Shown in pieces: positions 1-7,816 of a stretch of 64,000 nucleotides of DNA (position 1 is its first letter; each line of letters begins with the position of its first letter). The position numbers and the translations under genes are program-made. The DNA is from Pseudomaricurvus sp. HS19 (lineage in GTDB: Bacteria > Pseudomonadota > Gammaproteobacteria > Pseudomonadales > Cellvibrionaceae), in assembly GCF_009857815.1 (NCBI RefSeq), contig NZ_WVVW01000001.1, positions 992,001 through 1,056,000 of the forward strand, given 5' to 3'. The notes under the pieces are model-generated. The model saw nothing but the letters and a program-made list of their open reading frames with translations, was not told the origin of the DNA and made no database searches.

Positions 1-48
1 GGTAATCACCAAAAGGGACATTTCAAGCGGGGCATTCAGGCTGGGCAT
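1..48 (-). CDS. Possible 5' end of a gene running off the window
   Basis: An ATG on the minus strand, 9 bases after the rseC stop, opens a frame of 16 codons to the window edge. The peptide ends in a hydrophobic run (SLLVIT) that could begin a signal peptide. In Pseudomonas the gene after mucC is mucD, a periplasmic serine protease, so that is the natural guess. The sequence is far too short to test this, and no clear ribosome binding site is visible. Confidence 0.25.
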   Translation of the reverse strand, partial: MPSLNAPLEMSLLVIT

Positions 49-57
49 GCAGGTGAG

Positions 58-522
58 CTAGCCGGGAGCAGCCCACTGCACTGGCTTCAGCTCATCCACC
101 AATACCGGTTGCACACGGGGATCGTTACGGCGAACGGCACTGTGCCAGCGCACGGCTAATGCACCCAGACCAAAGCCGGTCAGACTGGACAACATAATGC
201 CCCACTCCGGTAGCTGCAGCAGATTGGACGCCAGCGCACCCAGCAGCAGCCCGGCCAGAGGAGTGATGTAGACCAGCAGGGAGCCCCTGGCAACAACCTC
301 TTCCGGTATGCCAATGGTAATCTGCTGGTGCATTTGGTAAGCAGCGGGATCACGCCCTTCCAGCAGCACCCGAATATAGCTGGTTTGGCCGCTCCATTTT
401 GCCACCAGACTTTGCCCACACCCTTTTTGCGCGGCGCAGGACTGGCAGGTGGAAGACTGGATGGTCTCCACCCACAGGCAATCCGGCTCAATTGCCATGA
501 TGCGGCCACTTTCGGTAATCAA
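58..522 (-). CDS. rseC: RseC/MucC family protein (SoxR-reducing / sigma-E operon membrane protein)
   Basis: A 154-residue inner-membrane protein of the RseC/MucC family, which modulates sigma-E activity and SoxR reduction. The N-terminal part holds cysteines 15, 26, 29 and 35 (the C-x2-C-x5-C group typical of RseC). Two hydrophobic helices follow at about residues 80-120, then a basic tail. The start is TTG: an in-frame TGA lies just upstream, and AGAGGA sits about 9 bases before the TTG. It is the third gene of the rpoE operon. The usual rseB is not between it and rseA; a 202-base gap takes its place. Confidence 0.88.
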   Translation of the reverse strand: MITESGRIMAIEPDCLWVETIQSSTCQSCAAQKGCGQSLVAKWSGQTSYIRVLLEGRDPAAYQMHQQITIGIPEEVVARGSLLVYITPLAGLLLGALASNLLQLPEWGIMLSSLTGFGLGALAVRWHSAVRRNDPRVQPVLVDELKPVQWAAPG

Positions 523-602
523 CGGTCAATCCTCTGCGGGGGAGCTGTGTACCGCTCAATGATACCGGATTCCCGCAGCAGGCGCTGCAGTGACCAGGCC
601 AT
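519..602 (-). CDS. Possible 27-codon ORF overlapping the rseC start
   Basis: A short ATG frame ends in a TGA that overlaps the TTG start of rseC (TTGA), the arrangement expected of translational coupling. The peptide is basic (MAWSLQRLLRESGIIERY and 9 more residues) and resembles no family I know. No Shine-Dalgarno sequence precedes it. It could equally be chance within the rseA-rseC gap. Confidence 0.2.
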   Translation of the reverse strand: MAWSLQRLLRESGIIERYTAPPQRIDR

Positions 603-670
603 TGATGCCAGTCATCCAGTGCCGGGAGTCGGCGGCAATAAGCCAGGGAGGCATGTTACTCGGGGGGTAA

Positions 671-694
671 ACCGCGGTAGGGGCCTGCCGCGGT
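671..694 (-). other. Stem-loop in the rseA-rseC gap
   Basis: An inverted repeat with 11-base arms, one of them carrying a single T/C difference that pairs as G-U in RNA, encloses a two-base loop. It contains two copies of CCGCGG. There is no T-run after it, so it is more likely an RNA processing or stability element than a terminator. Confidence 0.45.
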
Positions 695-702
695 CGGACT
701 GC

Positions 703-720
703 AGCGCCGCTGGCGGCGCT
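703..720 (-). other. Stem-loop just after the rseA stop codon
   Basis: A perfect inverted repeat AGCGCCGC / GCGGCGCT separated by two bases lies directly after rseA. Together with the stem-loop at 671-694 it makes the 3' end of the rseA message strongly structured. No T-run follows. Partial attenuation before rseC is possible but inferred. Confidence 0.45.
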
Positions 721-724
721 GTCA

Positions 725-1426
725 CTATTTCTGGGCGGAGCCGGCCCTCTCGTAGGAGGAGGAGTCCAGCTGGGCGGTATTGGCCGCGTGCATTTCCATC
801 AACTTCTGCAGATATGCCTGTACTTCAGCGGGAGCCTGCGAAGAAGTCGTCACCAGCACCGGACGACTGACGGACTGATAGGTGGGGCCACCATAGGCCA
901 GACTGCCAGCCGGAGATGAGCTGACGGTGCGCGCACCGGGGGCCGAGTACTGGAAGCCGGCAGGCGCCGAAGGCAGTGGCGGGCTCCGCAGCAGCTTCTC
1001 TTCGGATGAGAGGTTGCCAGTGGCATCAGCTGTTGCCACCACACCTGCGTCCATGGCATCACCCCCACCAAGGGAGATCACTTGTGCCGTCAGCACCATA
1101 ACCGCCGCCACAGATGCGGCTATGCCCACTCTCGGCAGGTGCACCCGCCAACCTTTCCTCGCCGGCACGCCAGCAACAGCAGGCTCTTCGTCAATGGCCT
1201 CGCGGATTGCCGCGGAAAGATCCATCTTCAGATCCACCCCTGCCTCGCCACGCATTACCGAGGAGATACACTGGTAACGCGCCCATGCCACCCTTAATTC
1301 CGGATCTGAATCGGTCGCATTCAGGACCCGCCTCAACTCCAGCTCGGAGGCCTCGCCATCGACGAGAGCCGATACCGACTCCAGCATCTGTGTGCCGGAG
1401 CGGGATGATTGTGTGTGCTTAGTCAT
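725..1426 (-). CDS. rseA: Anti-sigma-E factor RseA/MucA
   Basis: A 233-residue single-pass membrane protein that binds and inhibits RpoE and is destroyed by regulated proteolysis under envelope stress. Residues 14-90 form the cytoplasmic sigma-binding domain (ESVSALVDGEASELELRRVL is characteristic). One membrane helix lies at about 97-118, followed by a low-complexity periplasmic part. The C-terminal segment YLQKLMEMHAANTAQL is typical of the family. The ATG has no strong ribosome binding site. It lies 210 bases from rpoE, unusually far, and that gap holds a sigma-E-type promoter of its own. Confidence 0.93.
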   Translation of the reverse strand: MTKHTQSSRSGTQMLESVSALVDGEASELELRRVLNATDSDPELRVAWARYQCISSVMRGEAGVDLKMDLSAAIREAIDEEPAVAGVPARKGWRVHLPRVGIAASVAAVMVLTAQVISLGGGDAMDAGVVATADATGNLSSEEKLLRSPPLPSAPAGFQYSAPGARTVSSSPAGSLAYGGPTYQSVSRPVLVTTSSQAPAEVQAYLQKLMEMHAANTAQLDSSSYERAGSAQK

Positions 1427-1546
1427 GTGCTGTCATTCGCCTGCTAACTAGTCGCCAAAACCCTACCCGTGTCCCTACGCCCTTGTTATGACGTAGTTTG
1501 CGGCCCGTCCTCTGCGTTCCGGAGCCTCTGCGAACTCCTGTGTGGC

Positions 1547-1573
1547 TCTGACTGACTCCCCTGTAGAAAGTTC
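1547..1573 (-). promoter_or_regulatory. Sigma-E-type promoter upstream of rseA
   Basis: On the minus strand GAACTT (1573-1568) is followed after exactly 16 bases by TCAGA (1551-1547). This matches the known RpoE/AlgU consensus GAACTT-N16/17-TCnnA. Transcription would begin near 1540, about 115 bases before the rseA ATG and after rpoE has ended, so it would serve rseA and rseC only. Confidence 0.6.
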
Positions 1574-1636
1574 AGTCAAATTCAGTTTGTGTTCAGATTT
1601 TTTGTGGTGTCTCACAATCGCGCCGGCACCCTGGCC

Positions 1637-2239
1637 TCAGGCCGCGCCGTCGTGGTGATCCATCAGCGGGGCAATGGCCTTTTCGATAGCCTCCCGAGCC
1701 CGGAAAATACGCGACCTGACCGTACCCACCGGGCACGCCATAATGGCCGCGATATCTTCATAGCTGAGCCCCTCCATCTCCCGCAGGGTCACGGCAGTGC
1801 GCAGGTCCTCGGGCAGTTGCTGGATGGCGTTATCCACCACCTGCTGCAGCTCATCGCGGAACAGGTTGGCCTCCGGGGTGTCGACATCCTTGAGGAAATC
1901 ACTGCCGGAATAAAACTCCGCATCTTCCACGTCCACATCCACCGAGGGCGGGCGGCGGCCCCTGGAAACCAGGTAGTTCTTGGCTGTATTGATGGCGATG
2001 CGATACAACCAGGTATAGAACTGGCTGTCGCCACGGAAATTGCCCAGGGCACGGTAGGCCTTGATAAAAGCTTCCTGGGTAACGTCATAGACTTCATGGG
2101 AGTCATGAATAAAACGACTCACCACGGAAATGATTTTGTGCTGGTATTTCAGCACCAGAAGATCAAACGCTCGTTTGTCTCCCTTCTGAACCCGTTCTAC
2201 CAACTGCTGGTCTGTCTGCTGCGCTTTCTGCGCTGTCAT
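1637..2239 (-). CDS. rpoE: ECF sigma factor RpoE/AlgU
   Basis: A 200-residue extracytoplasmic-function sigma factor of the RpoE/AlgU group, which directs RNA polymerase to envelope-stress genes. Sigma region 2 spans about residues 24-95 (DVTQEAFIKAYRAL, then TWLYRIAINTAKNYL). Region 4 spans about 135-185 and contains the helix-turn-helix SYEDIAAIMACPVGTVRSRI. The ATG is preceded by AGGAGA at good spacing. It is divergent from nadB, as in E. coli, and heads the rpoE-rseA-rseC cluster. Confidence 0.97.
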   Translation of the reverse strand: MTAQKAQQTDQQLVERVQKGDKRAFDLLVLKYQHKIISVVSRFIHDSHEVYDVTQEAFIKAYRALGNFRGDSQFYTWLYRIAINTAKNYLVSRGRRPPSVDVDVEDAEFYSGSDFLKDVDTPEANLFRDELQQVVDNAIQQLPEDLRTAVTLREMEGLSYEDIAAIMACPVGTVRSRIFRAREAIEKAIAPLMDHHDGAA

Positions 2240-2587
2240 TCCTGTCTCCTAAAAGCTTCTCTGTTCGGTCAGGCAGGCTCATAACGCCTGACCCGGGCAA
2301 ATACTATGAGAAGCACCCCCAAGGCACCTTGTTGTCTCCGGATGAAACGCCGTGGCGCTCACCCCGATCCGCTATGCTCTGTTTACAGCAGAGCACTGTT
2401 ATTTCGCCGTCCGGGAGCAGCACGCGCGGTGCTCAGACCAAGGCTGTCCCAATTGGTTCAATTGAGGAATCATCTGCCACCCCTGCCCGTACCCGAGCCG
2501 ACGGGAGGAATACCACCAATTGCAGCGCATGTATATACTACGCCCCCCTTCGGCCCATTGTGACACATTTTAGGAAGCCTTGACGCT
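2240..2587. other. Divergent rpoE/nadB control region
   Basis: This 348-base gene-free stretch holds the candidate sigma-E promoter of rpoE (2433-2459). It also holds a small hairpin built on CTGCT...AGCAG near 2376-2394, and an AT-rich TATATACT near 2531-2538 that could be the -10 region for nadB. I see no convincing small gene in it. Confidence 0.5.
2433..2459 (-). promoter_or_regulatory. Likely autoregulatory sigma-E promoter of rpoE
   Basis: On the minus strand GAACCA (2459-2454) is followed after 16 bases by TCTGA (2437-2433). The -10 element fits the RpoE consensus perfectly and the -35 matches at the GAAC core. Transcription from about 2426 would give rpoE a leader of some 187 bases. 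rpoE genes are known to transcribe themselves, which supports the reading. Confidence 0.5.
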
Positions 2588-4210
2588 ATGAGTAAGAGCC
2601 ACCACCTGTATGACGTGCTCATTATCGGCAGCGGCGCCGCCGGCCTGACGCTGGCACTCAATCTCGCCCAATCTGCCAGGGTGGCGGTACTCAGCAAGGG
2701 CCCGGTGAATGAAGGTTCTACCTGGTACGCCCAAGGCGGCATTGCCGCGGTGCTGGACGACAAGGACTCGGTGGAGAATCACGTGGCCGACACCCTCGCC
2801 GCCGGCGCCGGGCTCTGCCACGAAGACAGCGTGCGCTTTACCGTGGAACGCAGCAAAGCGGCCATCCAGTGGCTGATCGACCAGGGCGTGAGCTTTACCC
2901 GCCTGCACGACAGCGACGAGTACCACCTCACCCAGGAGGGTGGCCACAGCCATCGCCGTATCATCCACAGCGCCGATGCCACCGGCAAGGCCGTACACAG
3001 CACCCTGATTGAGCAGGTACAGGCCTGTGACAGCCTCAGCCTGTTCGAGAACCACATCGCCGTCGACCTGATCACCGAGCCGGACACCCACTCTGGCCGG
3101 GTCCGCTGCACCGGTGCCTACGTCTACAACCGCCAGCGGGAGCGCGTCGAAGTGTTCCAGGCGCGAGCCGTTATCCTGGCCACCGGCGGTGCCAGCAAGG
3201 TCTACCTCTATTCCAGCAACCCGGACAGTGCCAGCGGCGACGGTATCGCCATGGCCTGGCGTGCCGGCTGCCGGGTGGCCAATATGGAATTCAACCAGTT
3301 CCACCCCACCTGTCTCTACCACCCTACCGCCGGCTCCTTCCTGGTAACCGAAGCCCTGCGCGGTGAAGGCGCACACCTGAAACTGCCCAGCGGCGAGCGC
3401 TTTATGCATCGCTTTGACTCCCGCGAAGAACTGGCGCCCCGGGATATTGTCGCCCGCGCCATCGACCATGAGATGAAGCGCCTTGGCAGCGACTGCCTCT
3501 ACCTGGATATCAGCCATAAGCCGGCAGAATTTATCGCCGAGCACTTCCCCACCGTCAAAGCCCGCTGTGAGGAGTTCGGCATCGACATCACCCAACAACC
3601 CATTCCGGTAGTGCCCGCAGCGCACTACACCTGTGGCGGCGTGGTGGTGAACGAAAACGGCCGCACCGACCTGGACCAGCTCTACGCCATCGGCGAGACT
3701 TCATTTACCGGGCTGCACGGCGCCAATCGAATGGCCAGCAACTCCCTGCTGGAGTGTATTGTCTACGCCCAGTCAGCGGCCGAGCACATCCACGCCACGC
3801 TGGATGCCATTCCCGCACCCAAGCCAGCACCGGCCTGGGACTCCTCCCGGGTAACCGATTCCGACGAGGATGTTGTGATCTCCCACAACTGGGATGAATT
3901 GCGCCGCTTTATGTGGGACTACGTGGGCATCGTCCGCACCCGGAAGCGCCTGGAGCGGGCCACCCACCGTATCAAGCTGCTGCAAAAAGAGATTCAGGAG
4001 TACTACAGCAACTACAAGGTGGGTAACGACCTGATTGAACTGCGCAACCTGGCCATGGTCGCCGAGCTGATCATCCGCTCCGCCATGCAACGCCGTGAGA
4101 GCCGCGGTCTGCACTACTCACTGGACTACCAGTCCACCTCCGACATCGCCCGGGATACCATCCTGGTACCCTTTAACTTTGCCGGCCAGGATATTTTTGT
4201 GCGCCGCTGA
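2588..4210 (+). CDS. nadB: L-aspartate oxidase NadB
   Basis: A 540-residue FAD enzyme that oxidises L-aspartate to iminoaspartate, the first step of NAD synthesis with NadA. The length equals E. coli NadB. The FAD Rossmann motif GSGAAG is at residues 14-19, followed by [13 protein letters not shown]. Substrate and FAD residues lie in NQFHPT and in AAHYTCGGV. The C-terminal helical domain carries [14 protein letters not shown]. The ATG follows AGGAAG at a rather long spacing. It is a single gene, divergent from rpoE. Confidence 0.97.
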   Translation: MSKSHHLYDVLIIGSGAAGLTLALNLAQSARVAVLSKGPVNEGSTWYAQGGIAAVLDDKDSVENHVADTLAAGAGLCHEDSVRFTVERSKAAIQWLIDQGVSFTRLHDSDEYHLTQEGGHSHRRIIHSADATGKAVHSTLIEQVQACDSLSLFENHIAVDLITEPDTHSGRVRCTGAYVYNRQRERVEVFQARAVILATGGASKVYLYSSNPDSASGDGIAMAWRAGCRVANMEFNQFHPTCLYHPTAGSFLVTEALRGEGAHLKLPSGERFMHRFDSREELAPRDIVARAIDHEMKRLGSDCLYLDISHKPAEFIAEHFPTVKARCEEFGIDITQQPIPVVPAAHYTCGGVVVNENGRTDLDQLYAIGETSFTGLHGANRMASNSLLECIVYAQSAAEHIHATLDAIPAPKPAPAWDSSRVTDSDEDVVISHNWDELRRFMWDYVGIVRTRKRLERATHRIKLLQKEIQEYYSNYKVGNDLIELRNLAMVAELIIRSAMQRRESRGLHYSLDYQSTSDIARDTILVPFNFAGQDIFVRR

Positions 4211-4232
4211 CTACAGACCGGGACAAGGACGT

Positions 4233-4271
4233 CCTGCCCGCAACACCTGCCCGTAATACCTGCCCGTAAAA
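4233..4271 (+). repeat. Three 13-bp tandem repeats after nadB
   Basis: Three head-to-tail units, CCTGCCCGCAACA, CCTGCCCGTAATA and CCTGCCCGTAAAA, fill the space between the convergent nadB and ygfX genes. They differ only near their ends. They look like a replication-slippage product, and no function is evident. Confidence 0.7.
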
Positions 4272-4280
4272 AAGGCCTGA

Positions 4281-4748
4281 CTAACTCCCCTGCAGACTCA
4301 ATACCCGCAGACGTCGCAGCGCCTCGGCGGACGCACTGTCCGGCCACAACAACAGACTCCCCTCAGGCAACGACTTGCCCCGCACCTGCAGCAACCAGGG
4401 ATTCAGGCTCCAGCCAAACTGTAACGCCTCCCCGGTAACACCGTCAGGCCCCAGCGATCGCAGCTGCCCATCCTCCAGCAACCACTGCTGACACCGGGTT
4501 GATCTGCTCAGCCGCCAGTGTCCGCTGCAGGCCAGACACAACCAGATACCCCACCACAGCAGCTGCTGCCAGCCGGCACAAACAACATCGTTATCACAGG
4601 AAATGGGAACAGAGGGAGAAAAGAGAAGAAGTGCGACTGCCGCCATTGCAGCGAGCAGCCAGTGGACCCCCAACGCCAGGCGCGAGGGCCGCAGGACAAT
4701 CCGGTAAGGAGTGGACTTATTTGTCCATCTGCATGCCGGTGTTGGCAC
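4281..4748 (-). CDS. ygfX: YgfX-like membrane protein
   Basis: About 155 residues of the YgfX (CptA) type: two adjacent hydrophobic helices near the N-terminus, then a soluble part with W-LLEDGQLRSLGPDG, typical of this short inner-membrane family. In E. coli it sits next to sdhE and was once proposed as a toxin of cytoskeletal proteins. There is no ATG. I place the start at a GTG at 4748, which overlaps sdhE by 32 bases. An internal weak start nearer RIVLRPSRLALG cannot be excluded. Cotranscription with sdhE is clear from the overlap. Confidence 0.75.
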   Translation of the reverse strand: MPTPACRWTNKSTPYRIVLRPSRLALGVHWLLAAMAAVALLLFSPSVPISCDNDVVCAGWQQLLWWGIWLCLACSGHWRLSRSTRCQQWLLEDGQLRSLGPDGVTGEALQFGWSLNPWLLQVRGKSLPEGSLLLWPDSASAEALRRLRVLSLQGS

Positions 4749-4968
4749 GAACAATCTCCACGATGCGCAACAGCTCCGGGTCATCCGGATTTTCGCGACG
4801 CAGGAACCAGGCAAACATATCCTGATCCTCGCATTCCAGCAGCGCCCAGTAACGCTCCTTATCTTCCTGCTCCAGAGTTTCGTAGACATTCTCCAGAAAT
4901 GGCAACAACACCAGATCCAGCTCCAGCATACCCCGGCGACTGCCCCAGAAAAGACGGTTTCTATCCAT
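4717..4968 (-). CDS. sdhE: FAD assembly factor SdhE
   Basis: An 83-residue protein of the SdhE/YgfY (CptB) family, which helps insert covalent FAD into succinate dehydrogenase and fumarate reductase flavoproteins. The signature R-RGM-ELD is present as RRGMLELDLVLLPF (residues 11-24), including the RGxxE core needed for flavinylation. Its downstream partner ygfX overlaps its 3' end. The divergent neighbour is ygfZ, an arrangement also seen in enterobacteria. Confidence 0.95.
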   Translation of the reverse strand: MDRNRLFWGSRRGMLELDLVLLPFLENVYETLEQEDKERYWALLECEDQDMFAWFLRRENPDDPELLRIVEIVRANTGMQMDK

Positions 4969-5102
4969 CAGCCCTTTACCCCAATACCGCGTGGAAAAGC
5001 GCGGATTATACGTGCCCAGCCCCCCAGTGGCGAGTAGCGGGCGCCGACGGGCAGTTGTGGTATTCTAAAATCCTCCCCCAATTCCGATGGAAGTCTGTCA
5101 CC

Positions 5103-6011
5103 ATGAATCAGGATTCAGCTGTTGCGACAGCATCGACAATCGTGCCCTTATCCCATATGGGCTGGCTGCAGGTCAGCGGCCCCGACGCGGTTAAATTCCT
5201 TCAGGGCCAGGTCACCTGTGACGTCGCCAAACTGCAGCCTCTGACCATCCGGCACGGCGCCCACTGTACCGCCAAGGGACGTGCGGTTGCCAACTTTGAC
5301 CTGATCAAGCTGGATAACGAGACCCTGCTCATCACCCTGCCGCTGGACACCCTGCCGCTGCTGGAAAAATCCCTGGGCAAATACATCGTCTTCTCCAAGG
5401 CCTCCCTGAGCCGCCCCCAATGGCTGGGTAGCGGATACCTCAACTGCGCCCCGGATCTGTCTGCAGCCGCAGGCCTGGCCCCGCAACAGGCAGCGAGACT
5501 GGACAATGGTGACCTGTTGCTGTGCCGGGCTGACGGCGCCATGGAACTCTGGAGCGATGCGGTGGATGGGTCTGCCGGCGACAGCCCGGCCCCCTGGCAG
5601 CTGCGGGACATTGACTCGGGCAAAGGCTGGATCACCGCCGCCACCAGCGAAATCTTTATTCCCCAGGAGCTCAACCTGCAAACCGCCGCTATTGATGGCA
5701 TCAGCTTTACCAAAGGCTGCTATACCGGGCAGGAGATCGTGGCCCGCCTGCACTACAAGGGTAAAGTGAAGCGCTACCTGCAGCGTTTCAGCTGTGTGAG
5801 CGAATCCGCCATCAACCCCGGCGACGACCTCTATAACGGCAGCAGCAGCCAGTCGGCGGGCTGCGTTGTAAACGCAGTAAACATGGACGGGAGCTGGCAC
5901 CTGCTGGCAGTGGCCACAGAGGCTGCCGTGGCGTCAGAGGGGGTCCATCTGGATCAGGACGGCAAGATCGCCCTGCAAGCCGCGGCCCTGCCCTACAGCG
6001 TTAACGAGTAA
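5103..6011 (+). CDS. ygfZ: Folate-binding protein YgfZ
   Basis: A 302-residue member of the YgfZ/GcvT-like family, tetrahydrofolate-dependent proteins that support repair or assembly of certain Fe-S enzymes and tRNA modification. The family motif K-G-C-Y-x-G-Q-E appears as KGCYTGQEIVARLHYKGK at about residues 204-221, with the functional cysteine. I chose the ATG at 5103 because it gives the usual length and the frame upstream reads through non-coding sequence. Confidence 0.94.
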   Translation: MNQDSAVATASTIVPLSHMGWLQVSGPDAVKFLQGQVTCDVAKLQPLTIRHGAHCTAKGRAVANFDLIKLDNETLLITLPLDTLPLLEKSLGKYIVFSKASLSRPQWLGSGYLNCAPDLSAAAGLAPQQAARLDNGDLLLCRADGAMELWSDAVDGSAGDSPAPWQLRDIDSGKGWITAATSEIFIPQELNLQTAAIDGISFTKGCYTGQEIVARLHYKGKVKRYLQRFSCVSESAINPGDDLYNGSSSQSAGCVVNAVNMDGSWHLLAVATEAAVASEGVHLDQDGKIALQAAALPYSVNE

Positions 6012-6032
6012 CACCTGGTTATGCTTCCGGAC

Positions 6033-6055
6033 ACCGCCGGCCCCGCGCCGGCGGT
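6033..6055 (+). other. Stem-loop after ygfZ
   Basis: A perfect 9-bp stem (ACCGCCGGC / GCCGGCGGT) with a five-base loop lies between the convergent ygfZ and ung genes. It lacks a T-run. It may end or protect both messages. Confidence 0.45.
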
Positions 6056-6081
6056 CGTGTTGCCGGGGCTTGCAATCGGGT

Positions 6082-6771
6082 TTACAGCGGCGGCACTGCC
6101 CAGTCGATCGGCATCTCTCCCCGCTGCTGCAGCCAGGCGTTGGCTTTGGAGAAGTGGCCATTACCGAGAAAACCCCGGTGAGCCGACAGGGGTGACGGGT
6201 GTGGCGACTGCAACACACAGTGGCGGGCACGATCTATGATCCGTCCCTTCTTCTGCGCATAACTGCCCCACAACATAAACACCAGTCCTTCCCGCTCGCG
6301 ATTGAGATGATCGACGATGGCGTCGGTAAACGGCTCCCAACCCTGCCCCTGATGGGACCCGGCATTACCCTGCTCCACACTCAGGGTGGCATTGAGCAAC
6401 AGCACCCCCTGCTCCGCCCAGTGTTGCAGGCACCCGTGCTGTGGTGCGGGAATACCCAGGTCACGCTCAATTTCCTTGTAGATGTTGCGCAGCGACGGCG
6501 GAATGGCTATCCCCGGCGGCACGGAGAAGCTGAGCCCGTGGGCCTGTCCCGGCCCGTGATAGGGGTCCTGCCCCAGAATGACAACCTTCACCTGATCGAA
6601 GGGCGTGCTGTTGAGGGCGTTAAACATCTGCGCCCCCGGGGGAAAGATCACCTTGCCCTGCTGCTTTTCAGCGGCCAGGAACTGACGCAGGGACTGTATG
6701 TAAGGTTGGTCAAACTCCGGCTGCAGCACTTGCAGCCAGGAGGGAGTAAGCTGGATTGATTGCCCGGACAT
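6082..6771 (-). CDS. ung: Uracil-DNA glycosylase (family 1)
   Basis: A 229-residue enzyme that removes uracil from DNA, starting base-excision repair. Motif A GQDPYHG is at residues 68-74, with the catalytic aspartate at 69. Motif [14 protein letters not shown] lies near the C-terminus, so both catalytic elements are intact. I prefer the ATG at 6771 ([12 protein letters not shown]). A GTG at 6831 would add 20 residues that family members do not usually have. Confidence 0.95.
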   Translation of the reverse strand: MSGQSIQLTPSWLQVLQPEFDQPYIQSLRQFLAAEKQQGKVIFPPGAQMFNALNSTPFDQVKVVILGQDPYHGPGQAHGLSFSVPPGIAIPPSLRNIYKEIERDLGIPAPQHGCLQHWAEQGVLLLNATLSVEQGNAGSHQGQGWEPFTDAIVDHLNREREGLVFMLWGSYAQKKGRIIDRARHCVLQSPHPSPLSAHRGFLGNGHFSKANAWLQQRGEMPIDWAVPPL

Positions 6772-6925
6772 GGAGGGTTTCACCGCGGTCGAAAGCCCCG
6801 GAGTGTAATAAACCGGTGCCACTATTCCCACCCCCCACAGCCGGTAACCGCCGCATCGGCATAGAGACCAGCGCGGCAGTCAGGTAAACTATGCGCCCTT
6901 TTCATACCACCAGCAGCCGAAGCCT

Positions 6926-7759
6926 ATGCACCTGTTTGTCGACAACCTCATCAATGTGGACTTCAGCTACCTCCACCCCGCCCGCGGTATGCTGGGCGAG
7001 ACCTGGATTGCCAGTACCACCATGGCCGGCGCACTGGATCCGCAGGGCATGATCTGCGACTTCGGCGTGGTAAAGAGCACTATCCGCAACTGGCTCAACA
7101 GCGAGCTGGATCATCGCCTGGCTGTTCCCCTGCGCTCCCCCAACCTCACACTAGAGGAGCAAGGAGATCACCTGCGCATTCACTGGCGCTACGGCGACCG
7201 CACCCTGAACTGTCTCTCCCCCCGCAGCGCCATTGCGCTGCTGGACGTGGAAGAGATCACCCCGGAACTGGCAGCGCGCTGGAGCTGTGAACAGCTGCGC
7301 GCCCTGCTGCCCGGCAGTCTGCTGTCCCTGCAGCTGGAATTTGCCACAGAAGCCATCAGCGGCGAGTTCTACCACTACAGCCACGGCCTGAAAAAGCACG
7401 GCGGTAACTGCCAGCGCATTGCCCACGGTCACCGCTCCACCATCGCCATCTGGCGCAATGGCCAACGCGACAGTGGTCTGGAACAAGAGTGGGCGCAGCA
7501 GTTCCGCGACATCTACATCGGCACCCGTGAAGACCTGGTGGCGCCGCCCACCGACACCCTGGAGTTTGCCTACCAGACCCCGCAGGGGCAGTTTGAACTC
7601 TCCATGCCGGCTCCCAACTGCTACCTCATCGACAGCGACACTACCGTTGAACTGATCGCTGCCCACATACTGCAGCAACTGCAACAAAACCATCCCGGCG
7701 ACCTCTTCCGGGTCAAGGCCTTCGAAGGCATGGGCAAAGGCGCCATTGTCGAAGGCTGA
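6926..7759 (+). CDS. Long 6-carboxytetrahydropterin synthase-like (QueD/PTPS family) protein
   Basis: A 277-residue protein with the fold signature of 6-pyruvoyl/6-carboxytetrahydropterin synthases: early zinc-type histidines, D-x-G-x-V-x-D/x-F (ICDFGVVKSTIRNWLNSELDH) and a later IAHGHRS with H-x-H. It is about twice the length of classical QueD (about 120 residues). Long versions with a second, degenerate half are known next to rapA in related bacteria. A role in queuosine or another pterin pathway is inferred. It lies 57 bases before rapA on the same strand. Confidence 0.72.
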   Translation: MHLFVDNLINVDFSYLHPARGMLGETWIASTTMAGALDPQGMICDFGVVKSTIRNWLNSELDHRLAVPLRSPNLTLEEQGDHLRIHWRYGDRTLNCLSPRSAIALLDVEEITPELAARWSCEQLRALLPGSLLSLQLEFATEAISGEFYHYSHGLKKHGGNCQRIAHGHRSTIAIWRNGQRDSGLEQEWAQQFRDIYIGTREDLVAPPTDTLEFAYQTPQGQFELSMPAPNCYLIDSDTTVELIAAHILQQLQQNHPGDLFRVKAFEGMGKGAIVEG

Positions 7760-7816
7760 TTTCCCCGGCCGGGCTACACTCTTTCGTTAGTACACAGAAA
7801 ATAAGCGAGAACCGTT

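Noticed and set aside
671-720. Hairpins after rseA as a rho-independent terminator
   Set aside because: No T-run follows either stem, and rseC needs read-through or another start, so I list them only as stem-loops.
2570-3625. Long open frame antisense to nadB (351 codons)
   Set aside because: It mirrors the codon pattern of nadB, has no ribosome binding site, and its translation is low-complexity Gly/Ala/Val-rich. This is a typical shadow in GC-rich DNA.
4518-6011. Much longer N-terminus for ygfZ beginning at 4518
   Set aside because: It would run antisense through ygfX and sdhE. The ATG at 5103 gives the normal YgfZ length.
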